The notes: a model not told the origin generated them from the letters alone. A DNA stretch of 64,000 nucleotides from Azospirillum doebereinerae (GCF_003989665.1 NZ_RZIJ01000012.1:1-64000), one strand, 5' to 3'; counted from the stretch's first letter, positions 38,818-48,270 are shown. Numbers and translations: made by a program.

Positions 38818-39777
38818 CTATCCCGCCGTCAGCAGGCGCTTCGGCGTTCCGGCCCTCCAGGCCAGGATGTCGTCCAGGGCGTCGCGGTAGAAGACCGCGT
38901 AGTTCTCCTGGGTGACGTATCCCAGATGGGGCGTCAGCACCGTGTTGGGAAGATCAAGCCAAGGGCTGTTCGCCGGAAGAGGCTCGGTGGCAAAAACGTC
39001 GATGCCGGCCCCACCGATCCGGCCATGGCGCAGCGCGTCCACCAGCGCCGCTTCGTCCACCAAGCCGGCGCGCGCCGTGTTGACGAAGAGGGCGGTCGGC
39101 TTCATCGCCGCGATCTCCGCCGCGCCGACCACGCCGCGCGTGCGCTCGCCCAGCACGAGATGGACGGACACCACGTCGGCGGTTGCGAACAGCGCCGCCT
39201 TCTCCAACCGCGTCACGCCGGCCGCCGCCGCGCGCTCGTCGGTCAGGTTGGGGCTCCAGGCCGCGACCTCCATGCCCAAGGCCTGCCCGACGCGGGCGAC
39301 CTGCGTGCCGAGCTTGCCCAGCCCGACGAGGCCCAGCCGTTTGCCGGCCAGCCCACCGGTCAGGCCGGTCTGCCAGCGGCCCTCGCGCAGCGCGCGGTCC
39401 TCCGCCGGGATGCGCTTGGCGAGCGCCAGGATCAGGCCCCAGGTCAATTCGGCGGCGGGGGTGCCGACCATGCCGGTGCCGCTGACGGGGATGCCGCGCG
39501 CGGCGCAGGCGTGCAGGTCGATGGACAGGTTGCGGGCGCCGGTCGTGACCAGCAGCTTGAGGTTCGGCAGCCGTTCGATCAGCGCCGCCGGAAAGGGCGT
39601 GCGCTCCCGCATGACGACCAGCACATCGAAGGGGGCCAGGGCCGCCGCCGTCGCGTCGAGGTCGCCCAGCGGCCGGTCGAACACGGTCAGCGCGCTTCCC
39701 GCCGGCAGGCTCGACCAGTCGGCCAGACCACGGGCGACGTTCTGGTAGTCGTCGAGAACGGCGACGGACAGGGACAT
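38818..39777 (-). CDS. D-2-hydroxyacid dehydrogenase family protein
   Basis: A cytosolic NAD(P)-dependent oxidoreductase of 319 residues in the D-isomer-specific 2-hydroxyacid dehydrogenase family. The nucleotide-binding motif is LGLVGLGKLGTQVA near 145. The substrate Arg lies in VNTARAGLVDE near 230, the Glu in DVFATEPLP near 259, and the catalytic His in VLTPHLGYVT near 281. PdxB- or SerA-specific extra domains are missing, so it probably acts on a small 2-ketoacid. The downstream neighbour is the PAP2 gene. purC lies upstream with a terminator between. Confidence 0.87.
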   Translation of the reverse strand: MSLSVAVLDDYQNVARGLADWSSLPAGSALTVFDRPLGDLDATAAALAPFDVLVVMRERTPFPAALIERLPNLKLLVTTGARNLSIDLHACAARGIPVSGTGMVGTPAAELTWGLILALAKRIPAEDRALREGRWQTGLTGGLAGKRLGLVGLGKLGTQVARVGQALGMEVAAWSPNLTDERAAAAGVTRLEKAALFATADVVSVHLVLGERTRGVVGAAEIAAMKPTALFVNTARAGLVDEAALVDALRHGRIGGAGIDVFATEPLPANSPWLDLPNTVLTPHLGYVTQENYAVFYRDALDDILAWRAGTPKRLLTAG

Positions 39778-39800
39778 GGCGGAAACCCCTGGGTGTTGAA

Positions 39801-39836
39801 AAGAAAAAGGCCCCCTCCTGCGTGGGGAGAGGGCCT
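39801..39836 (-). terminator. Terminator after purC
   Basis: On the minus strand AAGGCCCTCTCCCC (39836-39823) pairs with GGAGGGGGCCTT (39818-39807), followed by TTTTCTT (39806-39801 and beyond). It lies six bases after the purC stop. Confidence 0.83.
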
Positions 39837-39842
39837 TGCCGG

Positions 39843-40823
39843 TCACTTGGTGAAGTAGGGCGCCAAGTTCTTGCGGATGCGGTCGAGGACCGGAACCGCC
39901 TCGGCTGGAACCTCGAAGGGGCGGCCGGTGATGGTCTCGCCCGCCTCGATGTAGACGCGGGCGGCCTGGAGCACCACCTCGGCGGGGATCTCCGGCACCT
40001 CGTCCTTGTAGGGGTCGCAGCGGGCGGTGACCCAGCTGCGCACGAAGTCCTTGTCGAAGCTTTCCGGACGCTCGCCGGCCTCGAAACGCTCGCGATAGCT
40101 GCCGGCGAACCAGTAGCGCGAGCTGTCGGGCGTGTGGATCTCGTCGGCCAGCAGGATGTTGCCGTCCGCGTCGAAACCGAACTCGTATTTGGTGTCGACC
40201 AGGATCAGACCGCGCTCCGCTGCCATCGCCTGGCCGCGCGCGAACAGGGCAAGCGCCTTTTCCGACACCTCCTCCCACTGGGCGGGGGTCAGCAGCTTCT
40301 GCTCGACGATGGCGGCGGCGGTCAGTTCCTCGTCGTGACCGGCGTCGAAGGCCTTGGTCGTCGGCGTGATGATCGGGGCGGGCAGCCGCTGGTTCTCGCG
40401 CAGCCCTTCCGGGAATTGGTGGCCGTACATGTCGCGACGGCCCTTCTTGTACATCGACCAGATCGAGGTGCCGGTGGTGCCGGCCATGTAGTCGCGGACC
40501 ACGACCTCGACCGGCATGATGGTCAGCCGCTTGGCGACCACGACGTTGGGGTCGGGGTATTCCAGCACGTGGTTGGCGCAGATGTCCTTGGTCGCCTCGA
40601 ACCAGAACCGCGCGGTCTGGGTCAGCACCTGCCCCTTGAAGGGCAGCGCCGTCAGGATGCGGTCGAAGGCCGACAGCCGGTCGGTGGTGATCAGGATGCG
40701 CCGCCCGTCGGGAAGATCGTAGTTCTCCCGCACCTTCCCACGGTAATGATTGGGAAGCTCGGGAATGGCGGCGTCCTTCAGGACGTTGGTCAGGTGCGGG
40801 GCGAGCAGGGCGGTGTCAACCAT
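39843..40823 (-). CDS. purC: SAICAR synthase PurC
   Basis: Phosphoribosylaminoimidazole-succinocarboxamide synthase joins CAIR and aspartate in purine synthesis. At 326 residues it is the long form, more like the eukaryotic ADE1 type than the 240-residue E. coli enzyme. [10 protein letters not shown] near 29, TDRLSAFD near 47, DTKYEFG near 211 and [12 protein letters not shown] near 228 are family signatures. It is a single gene, not joined to purS/purQ/purL here, and it has its own terminator downstream. The divergent neighbour is a phosphopantetheinyl transferase. Confidence 0.95.
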   Translation of the reverse strand: MVDTALLAPHLTNVLKDAAIPELPNHYRGKVRENYDLPDGRRILITTDRLSAFDRILTALPFKGQVLTQTARFWFEATKDICANHVLEYPDPNVVVAKRLTIMPVEVVVRDYMAGTTGTSIWSMYKKGRRDMYGHQFPEGLRENQRLPAPIITPTTKAFDAGHDEELTAAAIVEQKLLTPAQWEEVSEKALALFARGQAMAAERGLILVDTKYEFGFDADGNILLADEIHTPDSSRYWFAGSYRERFEAGERPESFDKDFVRSWVTARCDPYKDEVPEIPAEVVLQAARVYIEAGETITGRPFEVPAEAVPVLDRIRKNLAPYFTK

Positions 40824-40916
40824 GGGTCCGAAATCCGGCAGAACGAGAAGGGCGGCATGATACCCGAAACCCCGCCGGGCACCATGGCGCTAATTTCCCA
40901 AGGAGAGGCGCTTCGC

Positions 40917-41687
40917 ATGCATGACGACGGCGATCGTGACGAGGACTACCGGGTGCCGGACCGGACGATCCGGGTGTGGTTCGCCGATCTGCGGAGCCTG
41001 GGCGGACGGCTGGACGCCTTGCGCGCCCTGTTGAGCGACGACGAGCGCGACCGTGCCGGACGATTCGCCATGGAAAAGCTGACCAACCGCTTCATCCTGC
41101 GGCGCGGCCTGCTGCGCGCGCTGCTGGGCCGCTGCGCCGGGCGGGCGCCGGAGGATCTGCGCTTCGACTACGGCAGCCACGGGAAGCCGTCCCTGGCCGG
41201 CGGACCGAGCTTCAACCTCGCCGACAGCGAGGATTTCGTGGCCATCGGTGTGACGCCGTCCGGCGGCATCGGCGTGGACATCGAACGCCTTCGGATGATC
41301 GAGAGCGCCAATGACATCGCCGAACGCTTCTTCCACGCCGGCGAGCACGCCACTTTGGCCGCCCTGCCCCCGGACCGTCGCGACGAAGGGTTCCTGCTGG
41401 CCTGGACCCGCAAGGAGGCGTTCATCAAGGCGGCGGGCGTCGGCCTGTCGATGCCGCTCGACCAGTTCGCGGTGACGGTGACGCCGGGCGGGCCGGTGGC
41501 GGTGCTGTCCATCGACGCGGCGTTGCGCGCCGAGGTGGGGGCTCCGGAAGAGTGGACGCTGTTCGACCGCCGCATCCTGCCCGGCACCGTCGCCGCCGTG
41601 GCCGCGCGCGGGAGCGGCTGGACGGTGGAGACCCGGATGGTGGAGGATTCGCTGTTCGACGCCCCGGCGGTCAGCGCGCGGTCGTGA
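40917..41687 (+). CDS. 4'-phosphopantetheinyl transferase (Sfp type)
   Basis: A 256-residue enzyme that attaches the phosphopantetheine arm of CoA to carrier proteins. The two magnesium/substrate motifs are GVDIERL near 121 and the block WTRKEAFIKAAGVGL near 163. The two-repeat layout and length are those of the Sfp/Gsp group, which serves secondary-metabolite carriers, rather than AcpS. No polyketide or peptide synthetase gene is nearby, so the target is unknown. AAGGAGAGG eight bases ahead supports the ATG at 40917. The gene overlaps the convergent FHA gene by 17 bases at its end. Confidence 0.9.
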   Translation: MHDDGDRDEDYRVPDRTIRVWFADLRSLGGRLDALRALLSDDERDRAGRFAMEKLTNRFILRRGLLRALLGRCAGRAPEDLRFDYGSHGKPSLAGGPSFNLADSEDFVAIGVTPSGGIGVDIERLRMIESANDIAERFFHAGEHATLAALPPDRRDEGFLLAWTRKEAFIKAAGVGLSMPLDQFAVTVTPGGPVAVLSIDAALRAEVGAPEEWTLFDRRILPGTVAAVAARGSGWTVETRMVEDSLFDAPAVSARS

Positions 41688-43506
41688 CCGCCCATTCGAT
41701 GCGGGCCGGCTTCTCACCGAGGTCGAGCGAACCGATGACGATCTCCCCCCGCCCCGACAGGGTCGCGGTCTCGCCCTGCTTGAGCAGGCGGGGTTCGCCG
41801 CCGGCCGGCGTCAGCCGGGTGCCGTTGCGGCTGAGATCCTCGACGGAGCCGACGCCATCCCGCATGCGGACCATCACATGGCGCCGCGACGCCGAGGCGT
41901 GGTCGAGCGTGATCCCGCATTCCGCCGCGCGGCCGATCACCAGTTCCTCCGTGTCGTCGGGCAAGGTCACGCTGCGCCCCTCGTAGGTCACGGTCAGGCG
42001 CGGCGGAAGCGCACGCGGGTTGCGCGCGTCCAGCGTGTCCTGCCGGCGCAGCGCCGAGGGCAGCGTCAGCACGCGCTGCTCGTCCGGGATCGTGGCGATC
42101 TTGGCGATCAACCCGTCGGCGAGCGCGCGCGGGATGCCGGCGGCGCGCAGCTTCCGCCCCAGCCCGTCGCGCACGTCCTGGATCGACACGCCGGGTGCGG
42201 CCAGTTCGGCCGCCGACTTCACACGGCCGAACTCCTCGGCGACGCGCTGGATGAGGAAACTGATCTTGCGGTGGCCGTAGTCGCTGGTGGCCAGATCCAG
42301 CAGGAAGCCCAGCCGCGCCGCCGTGGTGCCCATCCGCCCGGCCAGCCGCAGCGCCGTATCCTCGAACGGCAGATCGACGCCCCCCGTCGCCCAGACGGTC
42401 TTGCCGCGCTTGGTCAGCGCCTCCGCCATGGCCGGGCCGCCCATCGGGCCGTCGAAGACGATCAGGCCGTCGACGATGCTCTGGAACGCCTTGGCCTCGC
42501 TGCCCGCCCCGGTCTTGGTCAGCGGGTTCAGCCCCTCGATCCCGCCCCGGATGCGGCGCAGCAGCGCCTCGCGCACCTGGCGGAAACCGCCGCCACCGAC
42601 CGCGTTGGACAGGGCCAGCAGCGCGCCGGTGTTGGGAAGCCGGTCGTCCAGATCGCCGCGCAGGGTCGCCAGCAGCGCCAGCAGCGCCGAGGCCAGATCC
42701 GGCGAATAGCCGATCAGTTCGCGGATCGGCTCGCGTCCGTCCACGATTTCCGCCGCGAACTCGTCCACCAGCCGGGTGTTCTCGTCGTCTCCCTCCTGGT
42801 GCAGGCGCAGGACGGCGGCAAGCTTGGCGCCCCATTCGCGGTGCGGTTCCAGCAGGGCGGCGACGGCGTGGGTGACGATGCGGTCGCGCTCCTCCAGCGG
42901 GCGGTCGACGGCCGCCGCCAGCAACCCGCTGATGCCGCCCTTCGCCAGCGCCCTGTCGTAGGGGGCCAACGTGTCGGCGGCGTGCTGCGCCATCTCCTTC
43001 AGCGCCGCGAACATCCGCATCAACTGGTCGTGGCGCTCGTGCGGCTTGATCCCAAGCATCGGCGCCTGGAGGGTCGCCAGCCGGCTGACCGCCGGGTTGA
43101 ACAGCAGCGCCTCGCGCTCGAAATAGCGCAAGGGGAAGTAGCGGTGGAGCTGTTCGGCCGGAATCGCCCCCTGTTCGTCCCAATAGCCGCGCAGCAGTCG
43201 GAGCAGCGTCATCCGGCTCTCGAAGCCGTAGACCTGGAGCGCGTCGCTGCAGAGGTTGGCTTCGAGGATGGGGGAGATCGTCGTCGGCTTGGCGCCGCCG
43301 GCCGACGCCTTCTGGAAGATGGTCTCTTCCTTGCCGACGCCGTTGATCCTGACAACGCGGACGACCGGAAACTTCGCGAGGCGCAACAGGTAGCCGGCGC
43401 GCTCCTTCGCGGATTTCTCGTCGTCGAAGATGCCGTCGATGCTGGGCTTGCCGCCCTGCTCGACCACCACCTCGAAGCGCAGCTCGCGCCGCTTGGACAT
43501 CGTCAT
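41671..43506 (-). CDS. FHA-domain protein
   Basis: A 611-residue cytosolic protein. The C-terminal FHA domain (about 505-600) shows LVIGRAAECGITLDHASASRRHVMV and LSRNGTRL, the phosphothreonine-binding motifs. The first 60 residues form a small alpha/beta unit. The middle 400 residues are helical, and I do not recognise them. FHA proteins usually act in Ser/Thr-kinase signalling or type VI secretion, but neither kinase nor secretion genes are adjacent, so the role is open. ATGs at 43506 and 43500 are both possible starts. Confidence 0.82.
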   Translation of the reverse strand: MTMSKRRELRFEVVVEQGGKPSIDGIFDDEKSAKERAGYLLRLAKFPVVRVVRINGVGKEETIFQKASAGGAKPTTISPILEANLCSDALQVYGFESRMTLLRLLRGYWDEQGAIPAEQLHRYFPLRYFEREALLFNPAVSRLATLQAPMLGIKPHERHDQLMRMFAALKEMAQHAADTLAPYDRALAKGGISGLLAAAVDRPLEERDRIVTHAVAALLEPHREWGAKLAAVLRLHQEGDDENTRLVDEFAAEIVDGREPIRELIGYSPDLASALLALLATLRGDLDDRLPNTGALLALSNAVGGGGFRQVREALLRRIRGGIEGLNPLTKTGAGSEAKAFQSIVDGLIVFDGPMGGPAMAEALTKRGKTVWATGGVDLPFEDTALRLAGRMGTTAARLGFLLDLATSDYGHRKISFLIQRVAEEFGRVKSAAELAAPGVSIQDVRDGLGRKLRAAGIPRALADGLIAKIATIPDEQRVLTLPSALRRQDTLDARNPRALPPRLTVTYEGRSVTLPDDTEELVIGRAAECGITLDHASASRRHVMVRMRDGVGSVEDLSRNGTRLTPAGGEPRLLKQGETATLSGRGEIVIGSLDLGEKPARIEWAVTTAR

Positions 43507-43788
43507 AACGCCTCCCGCCGGGAACGATCCGGCTACGTCAACGGCCCTGGCTTCCAGCGCTTCTTTCTTGAATCAAATTTATGGCACGAAGGCCGAACAT
43601 GCGGCAAGTCTTCGTCGAATGTGAGATAGTTGTTCCCGGTAAAGAGAAAAGACAACCGGAGCGTTTGCTCGACCTGTTTCGCCTCGCCTTGCCTAGCCTG
43701 TTTATTCCCCTTCATTCCATGGGGGATAACCTGGATTGGCAAGGTTCTGCAACCGCCATAGCTTGATGCGAGCCCTCGCCCGACCCAC

Positions 43789-44481
43789 ATGGCCTTCGAC
43801 CATTTCGACCGGAGCCCCCTCGCCACGATGCCGCTCAACCCTTCCCGGATGATCCGCGCCCCGCGCAGCCCCCAGCGCCGGAGCCTGGAGCGCCACGACA
43901 TCGCGGCGAACCGCTACCACGACCACCGGCTGGGGGCGGAGATGGTGAACATCGTCGTCGGCGGCTGCGTGGTCAGCGACGACCCCAACGTCATCATCAC
44001 CACCACGCTGGGCTCCTGCGTGGCCGCCTGCATCTACGACGAGGCCGAGGGCATCGGCGGGATGAACCATTTCCTGCTGCCCGACGCCGGGCTGGACACG
44101 CTGTCGCTGTCGTCCCGCTACGGCAGCGCCGCGATGGAGCAGTTGATCAACCGGCTGCTGGCCGTCACCGGGCGGCGCGACCGGCTGCGCGCCAAGATTT
44201 TCGGCGGGGCCAACGTCAACCTGAACACCCTGCGCAGTTCCCACATCGGCGAGCGCAACGTCGAGTTCGTGATGGACTATCTGGCCACCGAAGGCATCCC
44301 GACGATGAGCTGGGACGTCGGCGGGGTCAGCGCGCGCGCGGTGCGCTTCTTTCCGGCCACCGGACGCAGCCAACGCCGGCTGATCGGCAGCGAGACCCTG
44401 CACGACATCACCCGCAGCGAGAACTCGTTCATCGAACGCCTGCGTTCGACCGAGATCGAAGGCGAGGTCGAACTGTTCTAG
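43789..44481 (+). CDS. cheD: Chemoreceptor glutamine deamidase CheD
   Basis: A 230-residue CheD that deamidates glutamines of methyl-accepting chemoreceptors and can be bound by CheC-type phosphatases. The catalytic pair is present: C77 in TLGSCVAAC and H94 in GGMNHFLLP, with the same 17-residue spacing as C27/H44 of Thermotoga CheD. The N-terminus is about 45 residues longer than the short form. It is not part of a che operon here, which is uncommon but known. The next gene, 23 bases on, encodes an unrelated hydrolase. Confidence 0.92.
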   Translation: MAFDHFDRSPLATMPLNPSRMIRAPRSPQRRSLERHDIAANRYHDHRLGAEMVNIVVGGCVVSDDPNVIITTTLGSCVAACIYDEAEGIGGMNHFLLPDAGLDTLSLSSRYGSAAMEQLINRLLAVTGRRDRLRAKIFGGANVNLNTLRSSHIGERNVEFVMDYLATEGIPTMSWDVGGVSARAVRFFPATGRSQRRLIGSETLHDITRSENSFIERLRSTEIEGEVELF

Positions 44482-44504
44482 CGGGACCCGTCGCGGAGAG
44501 ACCC

Positions 44505-45488
44505 ATGGCCGACACCCAGTTCCGCATCGCCACCTTCAACCTGGAAAACCTGGACGACGACACCGCCGACCCGCCCTTCGACGCCCGCATCGCCACCCTG
44601 CGCCCGCAGTTGGAACGGCTGTCCGCCGACATCCTCTGCCTTCAGGAGGTCGACGCCCAGCACCCGGTGAAGAGCGAGCCGCGCATCCTGCGGGCTCTCG
44701 GCCGCCTGCTGGAGGGCACGCGCTACGCCGGGTTCCACGTGACGGCGGGCGACGGCGCCAATCCCGCCGACCGCCACAACCCGGTGGTGGTCAGCCGCTG
44801 GCCGATCCGGTCGGCGCGCCTGCTGCGCCACGATCTGGTTCCGCCGCCGCGGGTCCGGCTCGCCACCGCCGAGCCGGCGCAGGCCGATCCGGTGGAGGTG
44901 TCATGGGACCGTCCGGTCCTGCACGCGGAGATCGTCTTGCCGGGCGGGCGGATCCTGCACGTCTTCGACCTGCATCTGCGGGCGCCGCTGGCCGCCCCGG
45001 TGCCGGGGCAGAAATCCGGGCCCTTCACCTGGAAGACGGCGGGCGGCTGGGCGGAGGGCTTCTACCTCGCCTCCATCAAGCGGACCGGCCAAGCGCTGGA
45101 GACCCGGCTGGCGGTGGACCGGCTGTTCGCGGCCGATCCGGACGCGCTGGTCGTGGTGGCCGGCGACTGCAACGCGGAAATGGAGCAGACCACGCTGCGG
45201 ATCCTTCGTGCCGACCCGTCGGCCACCGGCAACGACGCGCTGACCGGTCACGCCCTGATCCCGCTGGAGCAGGTGATCCCGGAGGAACGGCGCTTTTCGG
45301 TGCTGCACGCCGGCTCCGCCGTGATGCTGGATCACCTTCTGGTGTCGCGCACCCTGGCGGGCTGGTTCCGCGACGCCGAGATCCACAACGAGGACCTCAG
45401 CGACGAGGTCCTGGACACGACGGACACGCCCTCTCCCGAGAGCTACCACGCCCCGATGGTCGCGCGCTTCGCCCTGCCGGAGCGGTGA
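44505..45488 (+). CDS. Endonuclease/exonuclease/phosphatase-family hydrolase
   Basis: A 327-residue metal-dependent hydrolase of the EEP superfamily. RIATFNLENLDDD at residues 7-19 and LCLQEVDAQ near 44 supply the metal-binding Asn and Glu. HVFDLHLRAP near 149 and VVAGDCNAEM near 220 are the other core motifs, and the last active-site segment is at MLDHLLVS near 275. There is no signal peptide, so it acts in the cytosol. DNA, phosphodiester and phosphoinositide substrates all occur in the family, and the sequence does not decide among them. Confidence 0.87.
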   Translation: MADTQFRIATFNLENLDDDTADPPFDARIATLRPQLERLSADILCLQEVDAQHPVKSEPRILRALGRLLEGTRYAGFHVTAGDGANPADRHNPVVVSRWPIRSARLLRHDLVPPPRVRLATAEPAQADPVEVSWDRPVLHAEIVLPGGRILHVFDLHLRAPLAAPVPGQKSGPFTWKTAGGWAEGFYLASIKRTGQALETRLAVDRLFAADPDALVVVAGDCNAEMEQTTLRILRADPSATGNDALTGHALIPLEQVIPEERRFSVLHAGSAVMLDHLLVSRTLAGWFRDAEIHNEDLSDEVLDTTDTPSPESYHAPMVARFALPER

Positions 45489-45491
45489 GCC

Positions 45492-45797
45492 TCAGGCCCG
45501 CATGTAGCTCCAGCCGTCGGCCTGCGCCTCGGCGATGTCCAGCACGGCGGCCGAAACGACGGTCAAGCCCTCCGCCGTCCGGCCGAGCTTCGCCAGCGTG
45601 TTGCCGCAGACGCGCAGCAGCGGGTCGGTCTCCGCGTCGGGCCGGTCGAGCGCTGCCGCCACAGCCTCCGCGTTGACGACGATCCGCACCTCCGCGTCCG
45701 GCCGCGCCTTGCGCAAATTCAAGGCGTTGCGCCGCGCCCGCTCCAGCGAGGCCGCCGTGGGCGCGTGGATGACCAGCCGCAAGGGAGACGCCGCCAT
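45492..45797 (-). CDS. DsrE-like small protein
   Basis: A 101-residue soluble protein with the DsrE/DsrF-like fold signature: RLVIHAPT at the N-terminus, a central RIVVNAEAVAAAL, and one cysteine in LLRVCGNTLAKLG in the place where sulfur-transfer members carry their active cysteine. It starts three bases after the stop of a solute-binding protein gene, so the two are very likely co-translated. A sulfur-relay role is possible but unproven. It overlaps nothing and faces the EEP hydrolase gene end. Confidence 0.78.
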   Translation of the reverse strand: MAASPLRLVIHAPTAASLERARRNALNLRKARPDAEVRIVVNAEAVAAALDRPDAETDPLLRVCGNTLAKLGRTAEGLTVVSAAVLDIAEAQADGWSYMRA

Positions 45798-45800
45798 CGC

Positions 45801-46823
45801 TCAGCCCGCCTTCGCCGCGTCGTGGAAGGAGAAGTCGAACAGGTTGTCCACGTCCACCGGGTCGGTGATCTGGCCCAGCCCCTGTTGAAACGCCTGCATG
45901 CGCTTGGTCGATTCCACGATGGCGCGGGGATCGTCCACGAAGGTCGTCGCGTCGGAGGTCAGGGCCGCGCGCATCACCGCCGGCTCGATCAGCCCCTTGC
46001 CGATGGCGGCGGTCACGTGCTCGGCCGTCTTGTCGGGGTTCGACTTGGCGAAGGCTGTGGCGCGGATGTGCAGCTTGACCAGCGTCGCGATGGCCGCGCG
46101 GTCGCGGGCGATGGCCGCCTCGGTCGCGGCGACGATGGCGCCCGGCTGCTTGGGGAACATGGCGCCGGCCTTGGCGACGATGCGGGCATCGGACAGGCGG
46201 CTCTGCACCAGGGTCAGCGTCGGTTCGAGGATCGACGAGCCGTCCACCGCCCCCGACAGCAGCGCCTGCTGCACCTGCTCGTCGCCCATGCCGACGATCT
46301 GGATGTCCTCGGCGGCGATCTTCCCAACCTCCGTCACCCAATGGCGCAGCACGAGATCGGGAACCGATCCGGCCGGCAAGGTCGCGATCTTCGCCGGGCG
46401 CCCCTGCGCGGCGCGGAACGCCTTGAAGCCCGCCGCCGGGCTGGCGGCCGTTGCGACCGCTTCGGCCAGCGGGCCACGCCCGATCAGCGCGACCTGATCG
46501 ATCACGTTGGCGGCCACCACTTTCAGGGCGACGCCCTTGGAGCGCGCGATCATCGCCGGGCCGATGCCGACATAGGCGACGTCGAGCGTCCCGGAGGCGA
46601 GCGCCTGGATCATCGCCGGTCCCGACTGGAAGCTGGTCGTCGTCAGCTCAAGCCCGGCCTCCTTCGCCCAGCCCTCTCCCGACAGGATGTAGAGCTGGGT
46701 CATCGGGATGATCGGGATGTAGCCGACCCGCAAGGTCGACGCCGCACGGCTCCCGCGCGGAAGGGCGACGGTTCCGGCAAGGGCGGCGGCGGACATCAAC
46801 ACGGCGCGGCGGTTCAACAGCAT
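45801..46823 (-). CDS. ABC transporter solute-binding protein (SsuA/NrtA/TauA-like)
   Basis: A 340-residue periplasmic binding protein. The signal peptide has paired arginines (LNRRAVLMSAAALAG) and may use the Tat route, with cleavage near SRA-AS. The mature part opens with LRVGYIPIIPMTQLYI and has FQSGPAMIQALASGTLDVAYVGIGPAM, typical of the group that binds alkanesulfonates, taurine or nitrate. No permease or ATPase gene is next to it; instead a DsrE-like gene follows directly. The uptake partners must be encoded elsewhere or shared. Confidence 0.88.
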   Translation of the reverse strand: MLLNRRAVLMSAAALAGTVALPRGSRAASTLRVGYIPIIPMTQLYILSGEGWAKEAGLELTTTSFQSGPAMIQALASGTLDVAYVGIGPAMIARSKGVALKVVAANVIDQVALIGRGPLAEAVATAASPAAGFKAFRAAQGRPAKIATLPAGSVPDLVLRHWVTEVGKIAAEDIQIVGMGDEQVQQALLSGAVDGSSILEPTLTLVQSRLSDARIVAKAGAMFPKQPGAIVAATEAAIARDRAAIATLVKLHIRATAFAKSNPDKTAEHVTAAIGKGLIEPAVMRAALTSDATTFVDDPRAIVESTKRMQAFQQGLGQITDPVDVDNLFDFSFHDAAKAG

Positions 46824-46895
46824 CGGTTCGGCTTCCTTCGGTTTCGAAGGGCACCGTAAAACCGGGGCGGCCGGAAATCAATTCACGATTTTCAA

Positions 46896-46946
46896 GCCGG
46901 CATCCCGGAGAAATTCAACACATCGAAAATGTGTTGAAATGCCGGC
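46896..46946. repeat. Nested inverted repeat between MFS and binding-protein genes
   Basis: An inner perfect 10-base stem, TTCAACACAT (46914-46923) and ATGTGTTGAA (46929-46938), has a five-base loop. It is enclosed by perfect outer arms GCCGGCAT (46896-46903) and ATGCCGGC (46939-46946), with ten unpaired bases on one side. It lies after the MFS stop and before the binding-protein start, so it could be a terminator for the first or an operator for the second. Confidence 0.75.
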
Positions 46947-46954
46947 CCGTTTCC

Positions 46955-48223
46955 TCAAGCCGCAACACCCGGCCGGTTGCGCCGGACCAGCCACAGGTTC
47001 AGCACCAGACTGCTCATCGCCGCCCCGCCGATCACCAGCGCCATCGGGACCGCCGTGCCGTCGGCCAGCAGACCGACCGCCCAGCCCGACAACGCTCCGC
47101 TGGTGAATTGCAGCATGCCGGCGAGCGCCGAGGCGGTGCCGGCCATCTGCGGGAAGGACTGCATGGCGCCGGCCATCGCGTTGGCGTTGGTCAGCCCGGT
47201 CAGCGCCATGAACAGGAACAGGCAGCCCACCAGCCCCCACAAGCCTCCCCAGCCCTCCAGCGCGACGAGGATCAGCAGCGCGCCGCTCGCCGCCGACAGG
47301 GCGGTGCCGGCCCGCAGGATGCGGTCGGAGCCGAAACGCATCACGATCTTGCTGTTGATCGTGTTCAGGATGATCATGCCGACGATGTTGATGCCGAACA
47401 GATAGCCGTAATTCTCCGGCCGCACCCCGAACAACTCGATGTAGACGAAGGGCGAGCCGGAGATGAAGGCGAACATCCCGGCGTAGATGCAGGCCGACCC
47501 CAGCCCGTAGCCGAGATAAGCGCGGTTGGTCAGCAGCTTGCGGTAGGACTCGACCAGAACCATCGGTCGCAGGCTGGTGCGGTTGTGCTGCGACAGAGTC
47601 TCCGGCAGGGTCAGCAGCGCCAGCATGGCGATGACGCCGAAGGCCACCTGCGCCCAGAAGATCCAGCGCCAGTTCGCCCAGACCAGGATCTGCCCGCCGA
47701 TCAGCGGCGCGATGATCGGGGCGGCGCCCATCACCAGCATCATCATCGACAGGGCACTGGCCGCGCGGTCGCGCTCGTACACGTCGCGGATCATGGCCCG
47801 CACCAGCACCGGCCCGGCGCAGGCCCCCAGCGCCTGGACGAAGCGCCACAGCGCCAGATGCAGGATGTCCCCGGTCATCGAGCAGCCGATGCAGCCCACG
47901 GCGAAGAGCAGGATGCCGGTCGCCACCGGCCCGCGCCGCCCGAAACGGTCCCCCAGCGCTCCCCACAGGAGCTGCCCGACGCCGAAGCCCAGAAAGAAGG
48001 CCGACAGGGTCCACTGCACCTGGCTCTGGCTGACGCGCAACTCCGTCCCGATGGCCGGCATGCCCGGGAGGTACATGTCGGTCGCCATCGGGCCGATGGA
48101 CATCAGGATGCCGAGGGCGGCGGTGAAGAAGGGACTTTGCGCGGGCGACAGGGAACGGGCGGCGGCGAGGCGCGCGAGCATGGGGGCGTCCGGGAAATGG
48201 GGAAGGTTTAGTGACCGATCCAT
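46955..48223 (-). CDS. MFS drug-resistance transporter, Bcr/CflA family
   Basis: A 422-residue proton-driven efflux pump with twelve predicted transmembrane helices. ATDMYLPGMPAIG near 54 and the loop GALGDRFGRRGPV near 88 (motif A) are characteristic of Bcr/CflA-type transporters. VLVRAMIRDVYERDRAASALSM near 137 matches the family motif. The substrate cannot be read from the sequence. The start at ATG 48223 gives a 40-residue cytosolic lead; the in-frame ATG at 48181 is possible too. Confidence 0.88.
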   Translation of the reverse strand: MDRSLNLPHFPDAPMLARLAAARSLSPAQSPFFTAALGILMSIGPMATDMYLPGMPAIGTELRVSQSQVQWTLSAFFLGFGVGQLLWGALGDRFGRRGPVATGILLFAVGCIGCSMTGDILHLALWRFVQALGACAGPVLVRAMIRDVYERDRAASALSMMMLVMGAAPIIAPLIGGQILVWANWRWIFWAQVAFGVIAMLALLTLPETLSQHNRTSLRPMVLVESYRKLLTNRAYLGYGLGSACIYAGMFAFISGSPFVYIELFGVRPENYGYLFGINIVGMIILNTINSKIVMRFGSDRILRAGTALSAASGALLILVALEGWGGLWGLVGCLFLFMALTGLTNANAMAGAMQSFPQMAGTASALAGMLQFTSGALSGWAVGLLADGTAVPMALVIGGAAMSSLVLNLWLVRRNRPGVAA

Positions 48224-48270
48224 AAAGCTGAACCTGTTGTCCGCCCGCTCAAACCCCCGTCTCGGCATGG

